Origin: Thermanaerothrix daxensis
GTDB lineage: Bacteria; Chloroflexota; Anaerolineae; Anaerolineales; Anaerolineaceae
Direction of reading: 5' to 3'
Length of the DNA stretch: 64,000 nt
Assembly: GCF_001306145.1 (NCBI RefSeq)
Contig: NZ_LGKO01000004.1
Span: 1 to 64,000, forward strand
Below the pieces are notes generated by a model that made no database searches, was not told where the DNA came from, and saw nothing but the letters and a program-made list of their open reading frames with translations. Each line of letters begins with the position of its first letter. Positions within the stretch are counted from its first letter, which is position 1. Position numbers and translations under genes: made by a program. Shown here piece by piece: positions 40,223 to 49,258 of this stretch.

Positions 40223-41005
40223 TTAGAAACGAATTAATCCAGGAATATCGCCAAAGCCCCGGATCTTCAGATAAGTGGTGATGACAAACATCACTAACAT
40301 TAACCCCAACATCCAGTAATCCGCACGCTGCATTTTGATATCCAGGTAAAAAGTACGCTGTTCGCGGGCTCCAAACCCTTTGGCTTCCAGCGCCATTCCA
40401 AAGATATTGGTATTGCGAATGGTCGAAACAAATACGGGAACCAGCAAGGGGAGGTATTTTCTTATGCGCTCCAAGAGATTCCCGCTATCCAGATCTAGAC
40501 CACGGCTACGCTGAGCTTGAGCAATGATAAACACGCTACCTACAATTGTGGGCACCAAACGCAAGGCGGTTGAGATGGCAAATCCCACCCGGTAGGGTAA
40601 CCCGAGGCGGATCATGCCAATTACAAATTCCTCATTGCGAGTCGTGCTCATAAAAATCATACCGGCGGTGATCAAAGTGAGCATGATCAGAACACGCCCC
40701 AGACTGTATGCCAGTGACTCGACGGTAAAGATCCAGAAAAGTCTGGTCTGACCCCCAGCAAATAAATTCCATATGATGAGACCGGAGACAGCCAGTACCA
40801 GCATGATATAGCGAATCCGGCGTAAGTTGATGAGCGAGTCGGCTAGAATTCCCTGTACCACAACCAGAGCCGAAATGGGCAAGATCCATAGTGGGTTTTG
40901 ATAGTAGAGCACAATGACGAAAGTGACGAGAAGAATGATGATCTTGGTGCGGGGATCCAGCCGATGAAAGAAAGTATCGCGATCAAGGTAAATCTCGGAG
41001 TCCAT
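40223..41005 (-). CDS. ECF transporter transmembrane (T) component
   Basis: Protein of 260 residues. It shows FFHRLDPRTKIIILL at the start, several hydrophobic helices and the two coupling motifs IAQAQRSRGLD and ALEAKGFGARE, typical of EcfT. ATG 41005 lies 7 nt past the ATPase stop, with GGGAG upstream. It links the S component and the ATPases. Confidence 0.9.
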   Translation of the reverse strand: MDSEIYLDRDTFFHRLDPRTKIIILLVTFVIVLYYQNPLWILPISALVVVQGILADSLINLRRIRYIMLVLAVSGLIIWNLFAGGQTRLFWIFTVESLAYSLGRVLIMLTLITAGMIFMSTTRNEEFVIGMIRLGLPYRVGFAISTALRLVPTIVGSVFIIAQAQRSRGLDLDSGNLLERIRKYLPLLVPVFVSTIRNTNIFGMALEAKGFGAREQRTFYLDIKMQRADYWMLGLMLVMFVITTYLKIRGFGDIPGLIRF

Positions 41006-41012
41006 GGCAAAT

Positions 41013-42719
41013 TTACTCCCGCGAAGTTGTTTCGGTGCAGGCAATCAATTCGTCAACGGTTAAGAGAGTTTTTCCTAACCGATTGGCGAATGTAACGTGC
41101 ATGGGGGGGCGGAGATAAGCGTCCACCAGTTCCTGGTCATGGGAGAACACTTCACGTGCAGTTCCCTGCAAGTAAATCTGTCCATCTTTCATGACATAGA
41201 CCCGGTGGGCATATTCGGCTACTACCCACATGTGATGGGTCACGAAAATGATCGTACTGCCGTTTTCATTTAGGCGACGTACCAAATTCATCATACTGCG
41301 TTGCTCGTTGTAGTCCAATCCCGTTGTGGGCTCATCCAGAATCAGGATCTCGGGCTTGGCGGCCAGGACTGAAGCCACCGCAACTCGCTGGCGACCGCTC
41401 TTGGTAAGACTAAAAGGATCAGCGTTTTCATAGCCCGCCAGACCTACGGCCTCCAATGCTTCCGTGACAGCCTGCCGGATGGTTTTTTCATCCACCTTGC
41501 GCAAGCGCAGCGTGAAAGCCACCTCATCGTAAACGGTGTTAGAGAAGATTTGGTGGTCAGGGTTTTGAAACACATACCCCACTTTATGTCCGAGTTCAAA
41601 AACCCCTTGTTCGCGGGTGGTGCGTCCGTCTACCCAGATCTGTCCACCCGTGGGCATGAGTAATCCGTTAAAATGCTTAACCAGGGTGGTTTTACCACTA
41701 CCATTCTGCCCCACAATGGCGACCATTTCGCCGCGCCGGATCTCAAGATCAATGCCTTTCAAGGCCTGTGTGCCGTTGGGATATGCAAATTGCAGGTTTT
41801 CGCATCGAATTAGAGGAGCACCGTAGCGCAGTTCACGCGTCCGGTCCTGTTGCTGTAAAGATTGGTAGACGCTATCAGAAAGTTGCCATTGCTCTTCTCT
41901 AAACCGTTGAATTCCGTCGTTAATCGTTAGGGGAGTATCTGAGTTGCCTCCCATCCGATGGAAATATTTAGTTACCCCCAGAGGCATAACACCGTGTTGC
42001 TCAAGCAGGTCCACGTCACGAAGGACTTCATGGGCAGGTGCGTAACGAATCGGCTTGCCTTCATCAAGAAGCAAGATTTTTTGTGCCTCTAAGACTTCCT
42101 CCGTTTCATGTTCGACGACTAGTAGCGTCAGATCATCGCGTTGGCGAAGATGATTGGCAATTTCAAATACCCCCGCTTTACTAATGGGGTCGAGATCCGT
42201 AGTTGGCTCGTCCATGACCAATACTTTCGGATACATTGCGAGAACAGAAGCAATGGCTAATTTCTGCTTCTGACCACCCGAAAGCGTAGCCGGGGAACGT
42301 CGTTTCAGGTTTTCTAAGCCCACAAAGCGAAGGGCCTCGTCTACGCGCCGGGCAATCTCATCCCGGGGTACGTTGAAATTCTCCAGGCCAAAGGCCACCT
42401 CTAATTCTACGTTGGTAGAAAATAATTGGGCCTCAAAATCCTGAAACACCATACCAGCAACTTCAGCCATTTCCGCAACGCGCGAAGTCCGAGTATCCTT
42501 GCCGCATACTCGGACTTCACCAGAGAACTTACCGCGGAAAAAGTGCGGAACCAGGCCATTAATGCAGGCAGCCAGGGTGCTCTTGCCCGCCTCGCTTGCA
42601 CCCATAATGGCCACGAACTCACCTGGCATTACGTCGAGCGAGACATGTTCAATGGCATTACGCTTTTGCCCGCGATAGCGGTAGGTTAGGCCTTTTATGG
42701 AAATAATGGGTTGTTCCAT
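41013..42719 (-). CDS. ECF transporter fused double ATPase (A component)
   Basis: Protein of 568 residues with two ABC domains. Domain 1 has Walker A GASEAGKST, signature LSGGQKQKLA and Walker B VLVMDEPTTDLD. Domain 2 has Walker A GQNGSGKTT, Q-loop VFQNPDHQIF, Walker B ILILDEPTTGLD and H-loop FVTHHM. The domain 2 signature reads LTKSGRQRVA instead of the LSGGQ form. GASEAGKS in domain 1 is also unusual. ATG 42719 with AGAAGG upstream is preferred over an ATG two codons earlier. Confidence 0.92.
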   Translation of the reverse strand: MEQPIISIKGLTYRYRGQKRNAIEHVSLDVMPGEFVAIMGASEAGKSTLAACINGLVPHFFRGKFSGEVRVCGKDTRTSRVAEMAEVAGMVFQDFEAQLFSTNVELEVAFGLENFNVPRDEIARRVDEALRFVGLENLKRRSPATLSGGQKQKLAIASVLAMYPKVLVMDEPTTDLDPISKAGVFEIANHLRQRDDLTLLVVEHETEEVLEAQKILLLDEGKPIRYAPAHEVLRDVDLLEQHGVMPLGVTKYFHRMGGNSDTPLTINDGIQRFREEQWQLSDSVYQSLQQQDRTRELRYGAPLIRCENLQFAYPNGTQALKGIDLEIRRGEMVAIVGQNGSGKTTLVKHFNGLLMPTGGQIWVDGRTTREQGVFELGHKVGYVFQNPDHQIFSNTVYDEVAFTLRLRKVDEKTIRQAVTEALEAVGLAGYENADPFSLTKSGRQRVAVASVLAAKPEILILDEPTTGLDYNEQRSMMNLVRRLNENGSTIIFVTHHMWVVAEYAHRVYVMKDGQIYLQGTAREVFSHDQELVDAYLRPPMHVTFANRLGKTLLTVDELIACTETTSRE

Positions 42720-42753
42720 AGCCATCCTTCTTGTTTCAAAATTTGCGTCTTAG

Positions 42754-43623
42754 TCACTCTTCTTGCGGGTTAGAGGCACGCATAATTGCGTCCCAAATCA
42801 GGTATTCGTTTTGGTTAGCAATCTGCGACATGCGCATGGCTGTCAGAACATATAAACCCTGGATCAGGGCGTGTTGGGCAACCCGCGAGGCCAGGGTTTC
42901 AGGACGCGATTCGTGAGAAACGCTAAGCAGGACAACATCAGCCAGTTTGCTGAGTTCTGAGGATGGATTTCCGGTAATAGCGATAATCTTGCAACCATGA
43001 CGCCGTGCTTCCTTTGAAGTATTGATGGGGGGTTGAGAAGCACCAGTTTGAGATATGACAACCAGCACATCATTTTCGTCCAAAAGGGCGGCTTGCATGA
43101 GTTGAAGGTAAGAATCGGTCTCAACCTTGCAGTTCAGGTTAAGTCGGCTAAGTCGGTTGTGTAACTCATGAGCCATGGGACCGGACGTGCCAACCCCAAC
43201 GATTAAGATTGAGCGGGCATTCCGGAGTAAAGTCACAGCACGCTCAAGGGAATCTTCGGTCAAAAGATCGAGGGTATCCTGCATTGCCTGGATACTACCT
43301 AGGAAAACCTTGCGCATTACCGTCAAGGGAGGATCATCTTTTTGAATGTGATCAAAAATTAGATCGGGAGAATCAAGAAGAGAGCGCATTAAGGCGATTT
43401 TGAGTTCGAGATAGCTCTGAAAACCGAGGGCACGGCAAAAGCGTACAACGGTAGCATCGCTGACGCCACTGTGAGCGGCCAGTTCGGCCAGAGTCATCTG
43501 CATCACCTTCTGATAGTTGACCAGGATGAAGTCAGCAACCTTCCGCTCAGAGGGGGAAAGCGAGGGATAGAAGCCACGAATATGGGAGAGGGCGCTGTGG
43601 GTGAAGGTACTCTCGTCTGTCAT
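42754..43623 (-). CDS. RpiR/MurR-family transcriptional regulator
   Basis: Protein of 289 residues. The N-terminal helix-turn-helix shows LSPSERKVADFILVNY and LAAHSGVSDATVVRFCRALGF. The C-terminal SIS domain (ILIVGVGTSGPMAHELHNRL, then VLVVISQTGASQP) binds a sugar phosphate. It heads the ECF/salvage operon and should respond to a sugar phosphate such as deoxyribose 1-phosphate; this is inferred from position. Confidence 0.92.
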   Translation of the reverse strand: MTDESTFTHSALSHIRGFYPSLSPSERKVADFILVNYQKVMQMTLAELAAHSGVSDATVVRFCRALGFQSYLELKIALMRSLLDSPDLIFDHIQKDDPPLTVMRKVFLGSIQAMQDTLDLLTEDSLERAVTLLRNARSILIVGVGTSGPMAHELHNRLSRLNLNCKVETDSYLQLMQAALLDENDVLVVISQTGASQPPINTSKEARRHGCKIIAITGNPSSELSKLADVVLLSVSHESRPETLASRVAQHALIQGLYVLTAMRMSQIANQNEYLIWDAIMRASNPQEE

Positions 43624-43774
43624 TGATGTGAATTAAAAAATTGCTTATTTGGGCAGAATAATTCAATTGTAAATATGTAAATACACGGCATTGAGATTCT
43701 TCTACCAGTAAGTTTTCTTCCCTCCCCCTGAAGTTAATTTTTATATTTTGGCACTTATGATGAAATGCTACTAC

Positions 43775-43803
43775 ATTCTAGCAAATTTCACAAAGGTAGT
43801 CAA
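43775..43803 (-). promoter_or_regulatory. Promoter of the RpiR-ECF-salvage operon
   Basis: On the minus strand TTGACT (43803-43798), a 17-bp spacer and TAGAAT (43780-43775) give a strong sigma-70 match. The leader to the RpiR ATG is about 145 nt and contains the palindrome GAATAATTC, a possible operator. Confidence 0.65.
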
Positions 43804-44300
43804 TATCCTGCGCATTGAAAAATCTCGTCATTTCCATAGGATAAGAGGTTAAGTCACTTTCCTGATTTTTGTTATCGTCAATCCTCCCTAAATAATGGGC
43901 TCGAATTTACCTCATTATGATTCCCCAGGTAACGATGGTCGAAATAGAAATTGCAAGGGATTATTATGAATTATTATGAAAAGATGCAGGTTATGCTCAT
44001 TACGGGGCCCCTCACTGTATACCCACCCCCACAAGGGCAGAAAAGCCTCTGATGCCAGACACTTCCCAGTTTGCGCTAATAACACAATAAGCGCGGAATG
44101 CACCTATGAGACAACCTTCGATGGTACCATGGAGTGGTGACAACTTGATTAGATGCCCCCGTGCAGAACGGCCAGACCCTCCCAGCCTGGATTCCACCTA
44201 ATTTACGAGCCACCGCATGATAACGTGGAAATCAGCGACAGGGCACCTGTAATCCAAAAGCATGCTTTGGCTTTTTGGAACGTAAATTAACCTCATCACC
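43804..44300. other. AT-rich intergenic region without a recognisable gene
   Basis: Only short frames are seen on both strands. A small direct repeat (ttattatgaattattatgaa) near 43963-43982 is noted. No tRNA, transposase fragment or structured leader was recognised. Confidence 0.5.
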
Positions 44301-44309
44301 ATAAGAAAT

Positions 44310-44341
44310 CCGCCGACAGGTACCTCCTTACCTGTCGGCGG
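44310..44341 (-). terminator. Intrinsic terminator of the SRPBCC gene
   Basis: A perfect 13-bp stem, CCGCCGACAGGTA (44310-44322) with 44329-44341, encloses a 6-nt loop. On the minus strand it is followed by ATTTCTTAT. It begins about 10 nt after the SRPBCC stop. It may also serve readthrough from the other side (GCTTTTTAT). Confidence 0.7.
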
Positions 44342-44350
44342 TATCGCTTT

Positions 44351-44782
44351 TTATCCTTCCATACAGGCTTTTAAGTTAGCCAGTACGGTTATGGCTTCAT
44401 GTTCATTCATCTTATGGATAATCGGCTCAGCCAATTTGCTAGTAACCGAGCCGGGAATGGTGTAATCAACCTTAAGGGTGACTTGGGTAACACCCTCCTT
44501 TTCCTGAAAGATCCAGATGAAGGTGCTTGGGATGCTGCTTTCGTTCTTATCCACGATGCGCTCATTCTTAATGAACTCAATCCACTCTGCCCTGCCGTCG
44601 AAACGGATACCAGCCATCTTGTACGTCCAGTCATAGGAATATCCACCGTTGGGTAGGGGCCGAACGTTTCTTACCTCCTGCAGACTGGGCCAGATACCAG
44701 GCAGGTTTTCGGGCTTAGACATAAAATCGAACACCTTTTCCACAGGTGCATGGATCATGATAGAGTTTTCAATCTTGGTCAT
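44351..44782 (-). CDS. SRPBCC (START/polyketide cyclase-like) protein
   Basis: Protein of 143 residues. IENSIMIHAPVEKVFDFMSK is the first strand and helix of the SRPBCC fold. WTYKMAGIRFDGRAEWIEF and TLKVDYTIPG give the cavity strands. Such proteins bind hydrophobic ligands; none can be named. It is the last of three small genes downstream of the SARP-like regulator. Confidence 0.85.
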   Translation of the reverse strand: MTKIENSIMIHAPVEKVFDFMSKPENLPGIWPSLQEVRNVRPLPNGGYSYDWTYKMAGIRFDGRAEWIEFIKNERIVDKNESSIPSTFIWIFQEKEGVTQVTLKVDYTIPGSVTSKLAEPIIHKMNEHEAITVLANLKACMEG

Positions 44783-44836
44783 GGCTCTTGCTCCTTATTA
44801 TCTCCTGAATGGTTGACTTCTTTAAACCTGTTTACA

Positions 44837-44880
44837 GCAGACAGGCAAACCCGGGGAACCCATCAGGCTTCCCTGTCTGC
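44837..44880 (-). terminator. Weak intercistronic hairpin
   Basis: GCAGACAGG (44837-44845) pairs with CCTGTCTGC (44872-44880) around a 26-nt loop, between the two small genes. The U-tract is weak, so it may reduce rather than stop transcription. Confidence 0.35.
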
Positions 44881-44896
44881 CGTTTGAAACCGAGGA

Positions 44897-45211
44897 CTAT
44901 CCACTGGGCCGGATGGGCGCAGGCGCCACTGGCGATGGATACCAAAGCTCTGCAGTCACATTAAGGGCAAGCGTATGCAGTTCAGACCATACTTTTTGCG
45001 CATCTTCATTCATATACCACGTTGCCCAGGCCGCCATATCGGGAAACTCGTAGGTTGCTACAATCTGGGGGGCACCGAAGGCACCTCGAAACGCTCGAAA
45101 CTCAATGACCCCTGGGATTGCCAGAGTTCGGGGGATCGAGCTATTGAGCCACTGCAAGTAGGCATCAGTCTTATCCGGGTGGATATCCCACTTGACTACA
45201 AAAAGCACCAT
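44897..45211 (-). CDS. Small dimeric alpha/beta-barrel (ABM-like) protein
   Basis: Protein of 104 residues. VLFVVKWDIHPDKTDAYLQW, GVIEFRAFRGAFGAPQIVAT and FPDMAAWATWYMNE match the pattern of small ferredoxin-like monooxygenase/EthD-type proteins. ATG 45211 gives the better spacing from AAAGGAGGTG; an ATG two codons earlier is possible. The function is unknown. Confidence 0.75.
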   Translation of the reverse strand: MVLFVVKWDIHPDKTDAYLQWLNSSIPRTLAIPGVIEFRAFRGAFGAPQIVATYEFPDMAAWATWYMNEDAQKVWSELHTLALNVTAELWYPSPVAPAPIRPSG

Positions 45212-45243
45212 TGTCATTCACCTCCTTTCTGTTCAGATTCCAC

Positions 45244-45465
45244 TCATCCGCTTCCCTGATCCTTTGTCAACGAGGATAGAGGAGCGAGAAAACCCTCGAT
45301 AAAGACAAGCAGTTGATGCACCTCCTGAAATGTCATCCCCTCACCGCTTTGCACATGCTCAATGCGCCCGCGCCAACCCATTTCTCGGCCCGTATCTCCC
45401 CACCCCCTTTCCCACCAAAAACGGATCACAAAGGTGTGTTGCGACTGTTGCGTATGGCGAGGCAT
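45244..45465 (-). CDS. Small conserved-looking protein
   Basis: Protein of 73 residues with TFVIRFWWERGW, then GRIEHVQSGEGMTFQEVHQL and FIEGFL. The pattern of FxxRFW, W.G.I.HVQSGE and FxxLxxLxxFIE is familiar from small uncharacterised proteins near regulators in Chloroflexota (from memory). CTGGAG precedes ATG 45465. It is separated from the SARP gene by a terminator and starts the small-gene cluster. Confidence 0.65.
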   Translation of the reverse strand: MPRHTQQSQHTFVIRFWWERGWGDTGREMGWRGRIEHVQSGEGMTFQEVHQLLVFIEGFLAPLSSLTKDQGSG

Positions 45466-45485
45466 ATGATCTCCAGAGAAAATAA

Positions 45486-45510
45486 AGACTGCTCTTTCAA
45501 AGAGCAGTCT
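45486..45510 (-). terminator. Intrinsic terminator of the SARP-like regulator gene
   Basis: AGACTGCTCTTT (45486-45497) is the exact reverse complement of 45499-45510. On the minus strand the stem is followed by TTATTTTC. It lies 46 nt after the stop. Confidence 0.8.
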
Positions 45511-45555
45511 ATCAAAAGGGTGTCAAAAAACCTCAAATCGTCCGCATTCTTCAAA

Positions 45556-48500
45556 TCATAGATCATGCCTCGCGAATTCAAGGTAATGCTGCCGCCGGCG
45601 CAGGTCGGGGATACGCGCAGCCTTGGCTTCAATGATGCCATCAGACAGCCTGTTCACTTTATCTGCCGCTTCAATACGACAAAGCGCTCGAAGGACATAG
45701 GAGTGAGCACGATAGACCTGTTCAGTACCAATCCAAGCCTCATCGCTCTGGGGCATAAGATCTATAGCACGCTGAGTATGTGCCAAGGCTGTTTCAAGAT
45801 CGCCTTGCGCTAACCGAACCAACCCTCTCTCCAATTCACCCCACATTAGGTAGGTCGGTACAGCAATGTTGTTAGAAATTTCTATTGCCTCTAAAGCGTC
45901 TACCAGGGCTAACGATAGGTTTCCCAGATTACGTTCAGCACGAGCCAGCGCTGCCAACCCGACTGCCAGATTGCCCCGGCACTCGCTTTCACGTGCTAGG
46001 GCTACCGCCTCCGTTAAGAATCTTTGGGCCGTATGATATTGGTGAGTGCTACACGCCACCAACCCCAGCCCAATGAGCGCTTCCACTATTCTCCGACGGT
46101 GCTGGATCGGACGCGCTCGTTCAATAGCCTTTTCCAACCAACACTGCGCTTCAACCGAATCGCCCAGATGGTGCAACGCAAAACCGATGCCAACTTCAGC
46201 GGCCACCAGCAAGTGTTCCGTGCGAAGCCCTTTTTGAATGGTCATCGCCTGATGAAAGGTTTCCTCTGCCACCACATAGTTGCCCCGGCAGAGCTCCCAG
46301 GAACCAGATTGTATCAAGCCGTATCCTTCTGCTGAGTGGGCGCCAATGCGTTGGGCTAATCCCAGATTATAGGTTATATATTGCTCTGCCTCCGCAAATC
46401 GCCCCATCTTCTGAAGGGTGGCAGCCATATCCAGGCCCGCCCACACCATGCCATTGTAATCACCAATCGCTTGATGGGCAGCATAAGATTGTTGCTGATA
46501 AGCAAGCGCACAGGCGTAATTTCCCAGATGGAAATGCACGTAACCCAGAATGTGAATGATATGCCGACGCGTCTCATCATCCATCCCCGGAATCATCCTC
46601 AGAGCAGAATCAAGGGCCTTCAGAGCCAATTTTGGCTTTCCCAAGAAGTAATAAGCAAAGCCAATCTGGGTCAATAGGTAACAATAAGCCGACCTATCCG
46701 GGAGGCAGTCGGCTAAAATCAATCCTTCCTCCGCTACTTCAATAGCCCGCTCATACTGCGCATCCAAGTTTAGATAACGGGCATGCTGGACTTTAAATTG
46801 TAGGCGAAGGTATGCATCACTACTGCTCTGGGCTAGTTTGCCCAGTGCCTCTAGATCGGCATCACGTTCCGTCAGGCGTGCCTGGAGAGAGCGTAATTCG
46901 GCTCGGCTGATCAAAATCTGGCCACGGCGATGCAAATTTTCCGGTTGAGTGCACTCGGGATCCAGTTGCTCTAACAACCCCAACATTTGCCCCAGGTGCT
47001 CCTCCGCCTCCTGCCAGGCAAACACCGAGGTAGTCCTTTGTGCCGCCAAGCCATGGTAATGCAACGCTTTATCTAATTCACCACTGGCATCAAAGTGGTG
47101 CGCCAAAGCACTGGATACTAAGGAGCGGTCCCCATATAAACCCTCCAGGGCTTCAGCAATCAAACGGTGCAGCCGCTGACGTCTTCGATGGTGAAGGCCC
47201 ATGTAAATTGCCTCATGCACCAGGTGGTGTACAAACTCATAGTCATGGCTGGTAGCTCCGCTTCCCTCGCACAGAAATCCCTGACGCAGTAATTCATCTA
47301 TCGCTTCCAGTGCGGTTTCTTCATCCATCCTACTGGCTTGACATATAAGATCGAGATCAAAAGCGCGACCTGCAACCGCCGCATAAGTAATCCACTCCCG
47401 GGCTGATGGAGTTAACTGGTCCAGCCGCGATTGAATGAGATCACGTACAGTATTGGGTATAGGCAGAGAGCCTTCTGGCAAAGGGATTGCTGCAAGAGCA
47501 CGCAATGTCTCAACCGTGAAAAATGCATTACCCTGAGTGTGCTCGTACAAGCGATCGACATATTCGCCTTTAGTAGTGCGCCTAACCAGTTCTGCGACTG
47601 CCTCCAACGGAAGCCTTTCCAGCACAAGGTGCTTTGCCAGACCATCGCGTGCCAATTGAGCTGTCACTTCGGCAAATGTACGAGAGGGAATGACGTTCTC
47701 TGGACGAAATGTGGCAAGATAGAGTACACGCACGTCAAATGTCTGCCGCACTAAATAATGAATTGCGGCCAGGGTCGTATCAGTTGCCCAGTGTAAATCT
47801 TCCAGTAACACCAACAAGGGAGCACGAGATGCAAAATGACGGATAAGCGTCGCAATCGCATGGAATAAAATGGCTTGCTGATCCGGTAGCAAAGAACCGG
47901 TTAAGGGAACAGACCGCGTGGAGGATATCTCGGGTACAAGACGCGCTAATTCATTCCTTGCCCAGGCTGGTAGATCCAGCCATATCTCCTCCCCCTGATG
48001 AATCAGGTTACGCAAGATTTCCGTTAGCAATTGGTGCGGTAAGAGTTGCTCTGACTCGAAGCATCGTCCCTGCACAACCATTCCATCATGCCAACGTACC
48101 GTGGCTGCGAATTCTTCTGTCAGGCGCGTTTTCCCAACCCCGGCTTCACCGCTGATGAAAACCACATGGCCCTGCCCTTGAGTTGCTTGCTCCCAACACG
48201 CCCGAAGCGCATTCATCTCGCGCCCGCGCCCTATGAAAGGTGGCTGCTTAAAAATGTCCCAAGGTGGCGGTGCCTTCAACGAAATAGGCTCAAGGGCTAT
48301 TGGAACAGTGAAATGTGCACCGAGCAGGCTTTCTACTTGCTCAAGTATTTCAGATGAGGGGGGAGCATGGAACTCTTGTTGCGATATTTCACAGCAGAGC
48401 CGCCATTGACGCCGCGCCCCAGCCAGATCGCCCAATGCAACGAGAGAACGTATCGTTGCAAGGTGCATGTCTTGCATCAGTGGATCATGCATGAGGTATT

Positions 48501-49044
48501 TTTGTGCGTAAATCAATACTTCCCTAACATTCCCATGTACTTCATGCCAATCCACCAGGCGCTTTAGCGCGTCTAAATACAGAGCTTCCAGGTAATAACG
48601 CTCTTCAATGCACCAGTCGTCATAAAATCCCTCAAGCAGGTCACCCCGGTACAACTTAACCGCAATAGCCAGATCCTCTGGCTCGCATGGATTCCCCTTC
48701 ACCCGATTCTCAAACTCGGTTACATCCAGCCAGAATGAACTGTTTGGATCAAATCGTACGGCGGTTGAATCAGTAATAAGATACTCTTTACCAAGCGACC
48801 TGCGAATCCGCCACAACGCAGTGGTCAAGGAATGACGTGCGTGGAGATCATCGCGATCACCCCAAAAGAGTGTAGCAAGATCATCCCGCAGATAAGAGCG
48901 ATCACGATGAAGGATCAGGTAAGCCAGCAGCGATAGGGTCTTTTGCGTCGCGAGAGGGGGTAATAGTTGATTGCCCTGATAAATTTCCGGCCGCCCCAAA
49001 AGGTAAATGACCAAATCGGGGCGCGTAACACTCTCCGCCTGCAT
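45556..49044 (-). CDS. SARP-type regulator: winged helix, BTAD, AAA ATPase and TPR repeats
   Basis: Protein of 1,162 residues. An N-terminal OmpR-like DNA-binding region (LVIYLLGRPEIYQG, LSLLAYLILHRDRSYLRDDL, RHSLTTALWRIRRSLG) is followed by a BTAD of ~135 residues (LAIAVKLYRGDLLEGFYDDW). The ATPase has Walker A FISGEAGVGKTRL near residue 298 and Walker B-like LLVLLEDLHWATD. The C-terminal half is helical with many TPR-like pairs. It is a STAND-type transcription activator; the inducer is unknown. Nothing in the sequence fixes its targets; the small genes downstream are candidates. Confidence 0.9.
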   Translation of the reverse strand: MQAESVTRPDLVIYLLGRPEIYQGNQLLPPLATQKTLSLLAYLILHRDRSYLRDDLATLFWGDRDDLHARHSLTTALWRIRRSLGKEYLITDSTAVRFDPNSSFWLDVTEFENRVKGNPCEPEDLAIAVKLYRGDLLEGFYDDWCIEERYYLEALYLDALKRLVDWHEVHGNVREVLIYAQKYLMHDPLMQDMHLATIRSLVALGDLAGARRQWRLCCEISQQEFHAPPSSEILEQVESLLGAHFTVPIALEPISLKAPPPWDIFKQPPFIGRGREMNALRACWEQATQGQGHVVFISGEAGVGKTRLTEEFAATVRWHDGMVVQGRCFESEQLLPHQLLTEILRNLIHQGEEIWLDLPAWARNELARLVPEISSTRSVPLTGSLLPDQQAILFHAIATLIRHFASRAPLLVLLEDLHWATDTTLAAIHYLVRQTFDVRVLYLATFRPENVIPSRTFAEVTAQLARDGLAKHLVLERLPLEAVAELVRRTTKGEYVDRLYEHTQGNAFFTVETLRALAAIPLPEGSLPIPNTVRDLIQSRLDQLTPSAREWITYAAVAGRAFDLDLICQASRMDEETALEAIDELLRQGFLCEGSGATSHDYEFVHHLVHEAIYMGLHHRRRQRLHRLIAEALEGLYGDRSLVSSALAHHFDASGELDKALHYHGLAAQRTTSVFAWQEAEEHLGQMLGLLEQLDPECTQPENLHRRGQILISRAELRSLQARLTERDADLEALGKLAQSSSDAYLRLQFKVQHARYLNLDAQYERAIEVAEEGLILADCLPDRSAYCYLLTQIGFAYYFLGKPKLALKALDSALRMIPGMDDETRRHIIHILGYVHFHLGNYACALAYQQQSYAAHQAIGDYNGMVWAGLDMAATLQKMGRFAEAEQYITYNLGLAQRIGAHSAEGYGLIQSGSWELCRGNYVVAEETFHQAMTIQKGLRTEHLLVAAEVGIGFALHHLGDSVEAQCWLEKAIERARPIQHRRRIVEALIGLGLVACSTHQYHTAQRFLTEAVALARESECRGNLAVGLAALARAERNLGNLSLALVDALEAIEISNNIAVPTYLMWGELERGLVRLAQGDLETALAHTQRAIDLMPQSDEAWIGTEQVYRAHSYVLRALCRIEAADKVNRLSDGIIEAKAARIPDLRRRQHYLEFARHDL

Positions 49045-49258
49045 GCGGCGTTCCTTTCACTACAATTACATTTTACACTTTATTAGCACCCAATGTAAAT
49101 AGGCCAAATTTATATTATCCAGGGCAGATATCCCAGCCTTTTACCACTCTCTTTGATCATAGATACTAAAGAGTTTTTTACAAAACCTATGCCACAGGAC
49201 TACCCCGCTATGCATTTACGCTTACGAGGCGGTTCCTAGACCATACCATATGTGTGTA

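Noticed and set aside
43963-43982. Direct repeat ttattatgaattattatgaa as an insertion footprint
   Set aside because: The unit is short and AT-rich and no element lies between copies.
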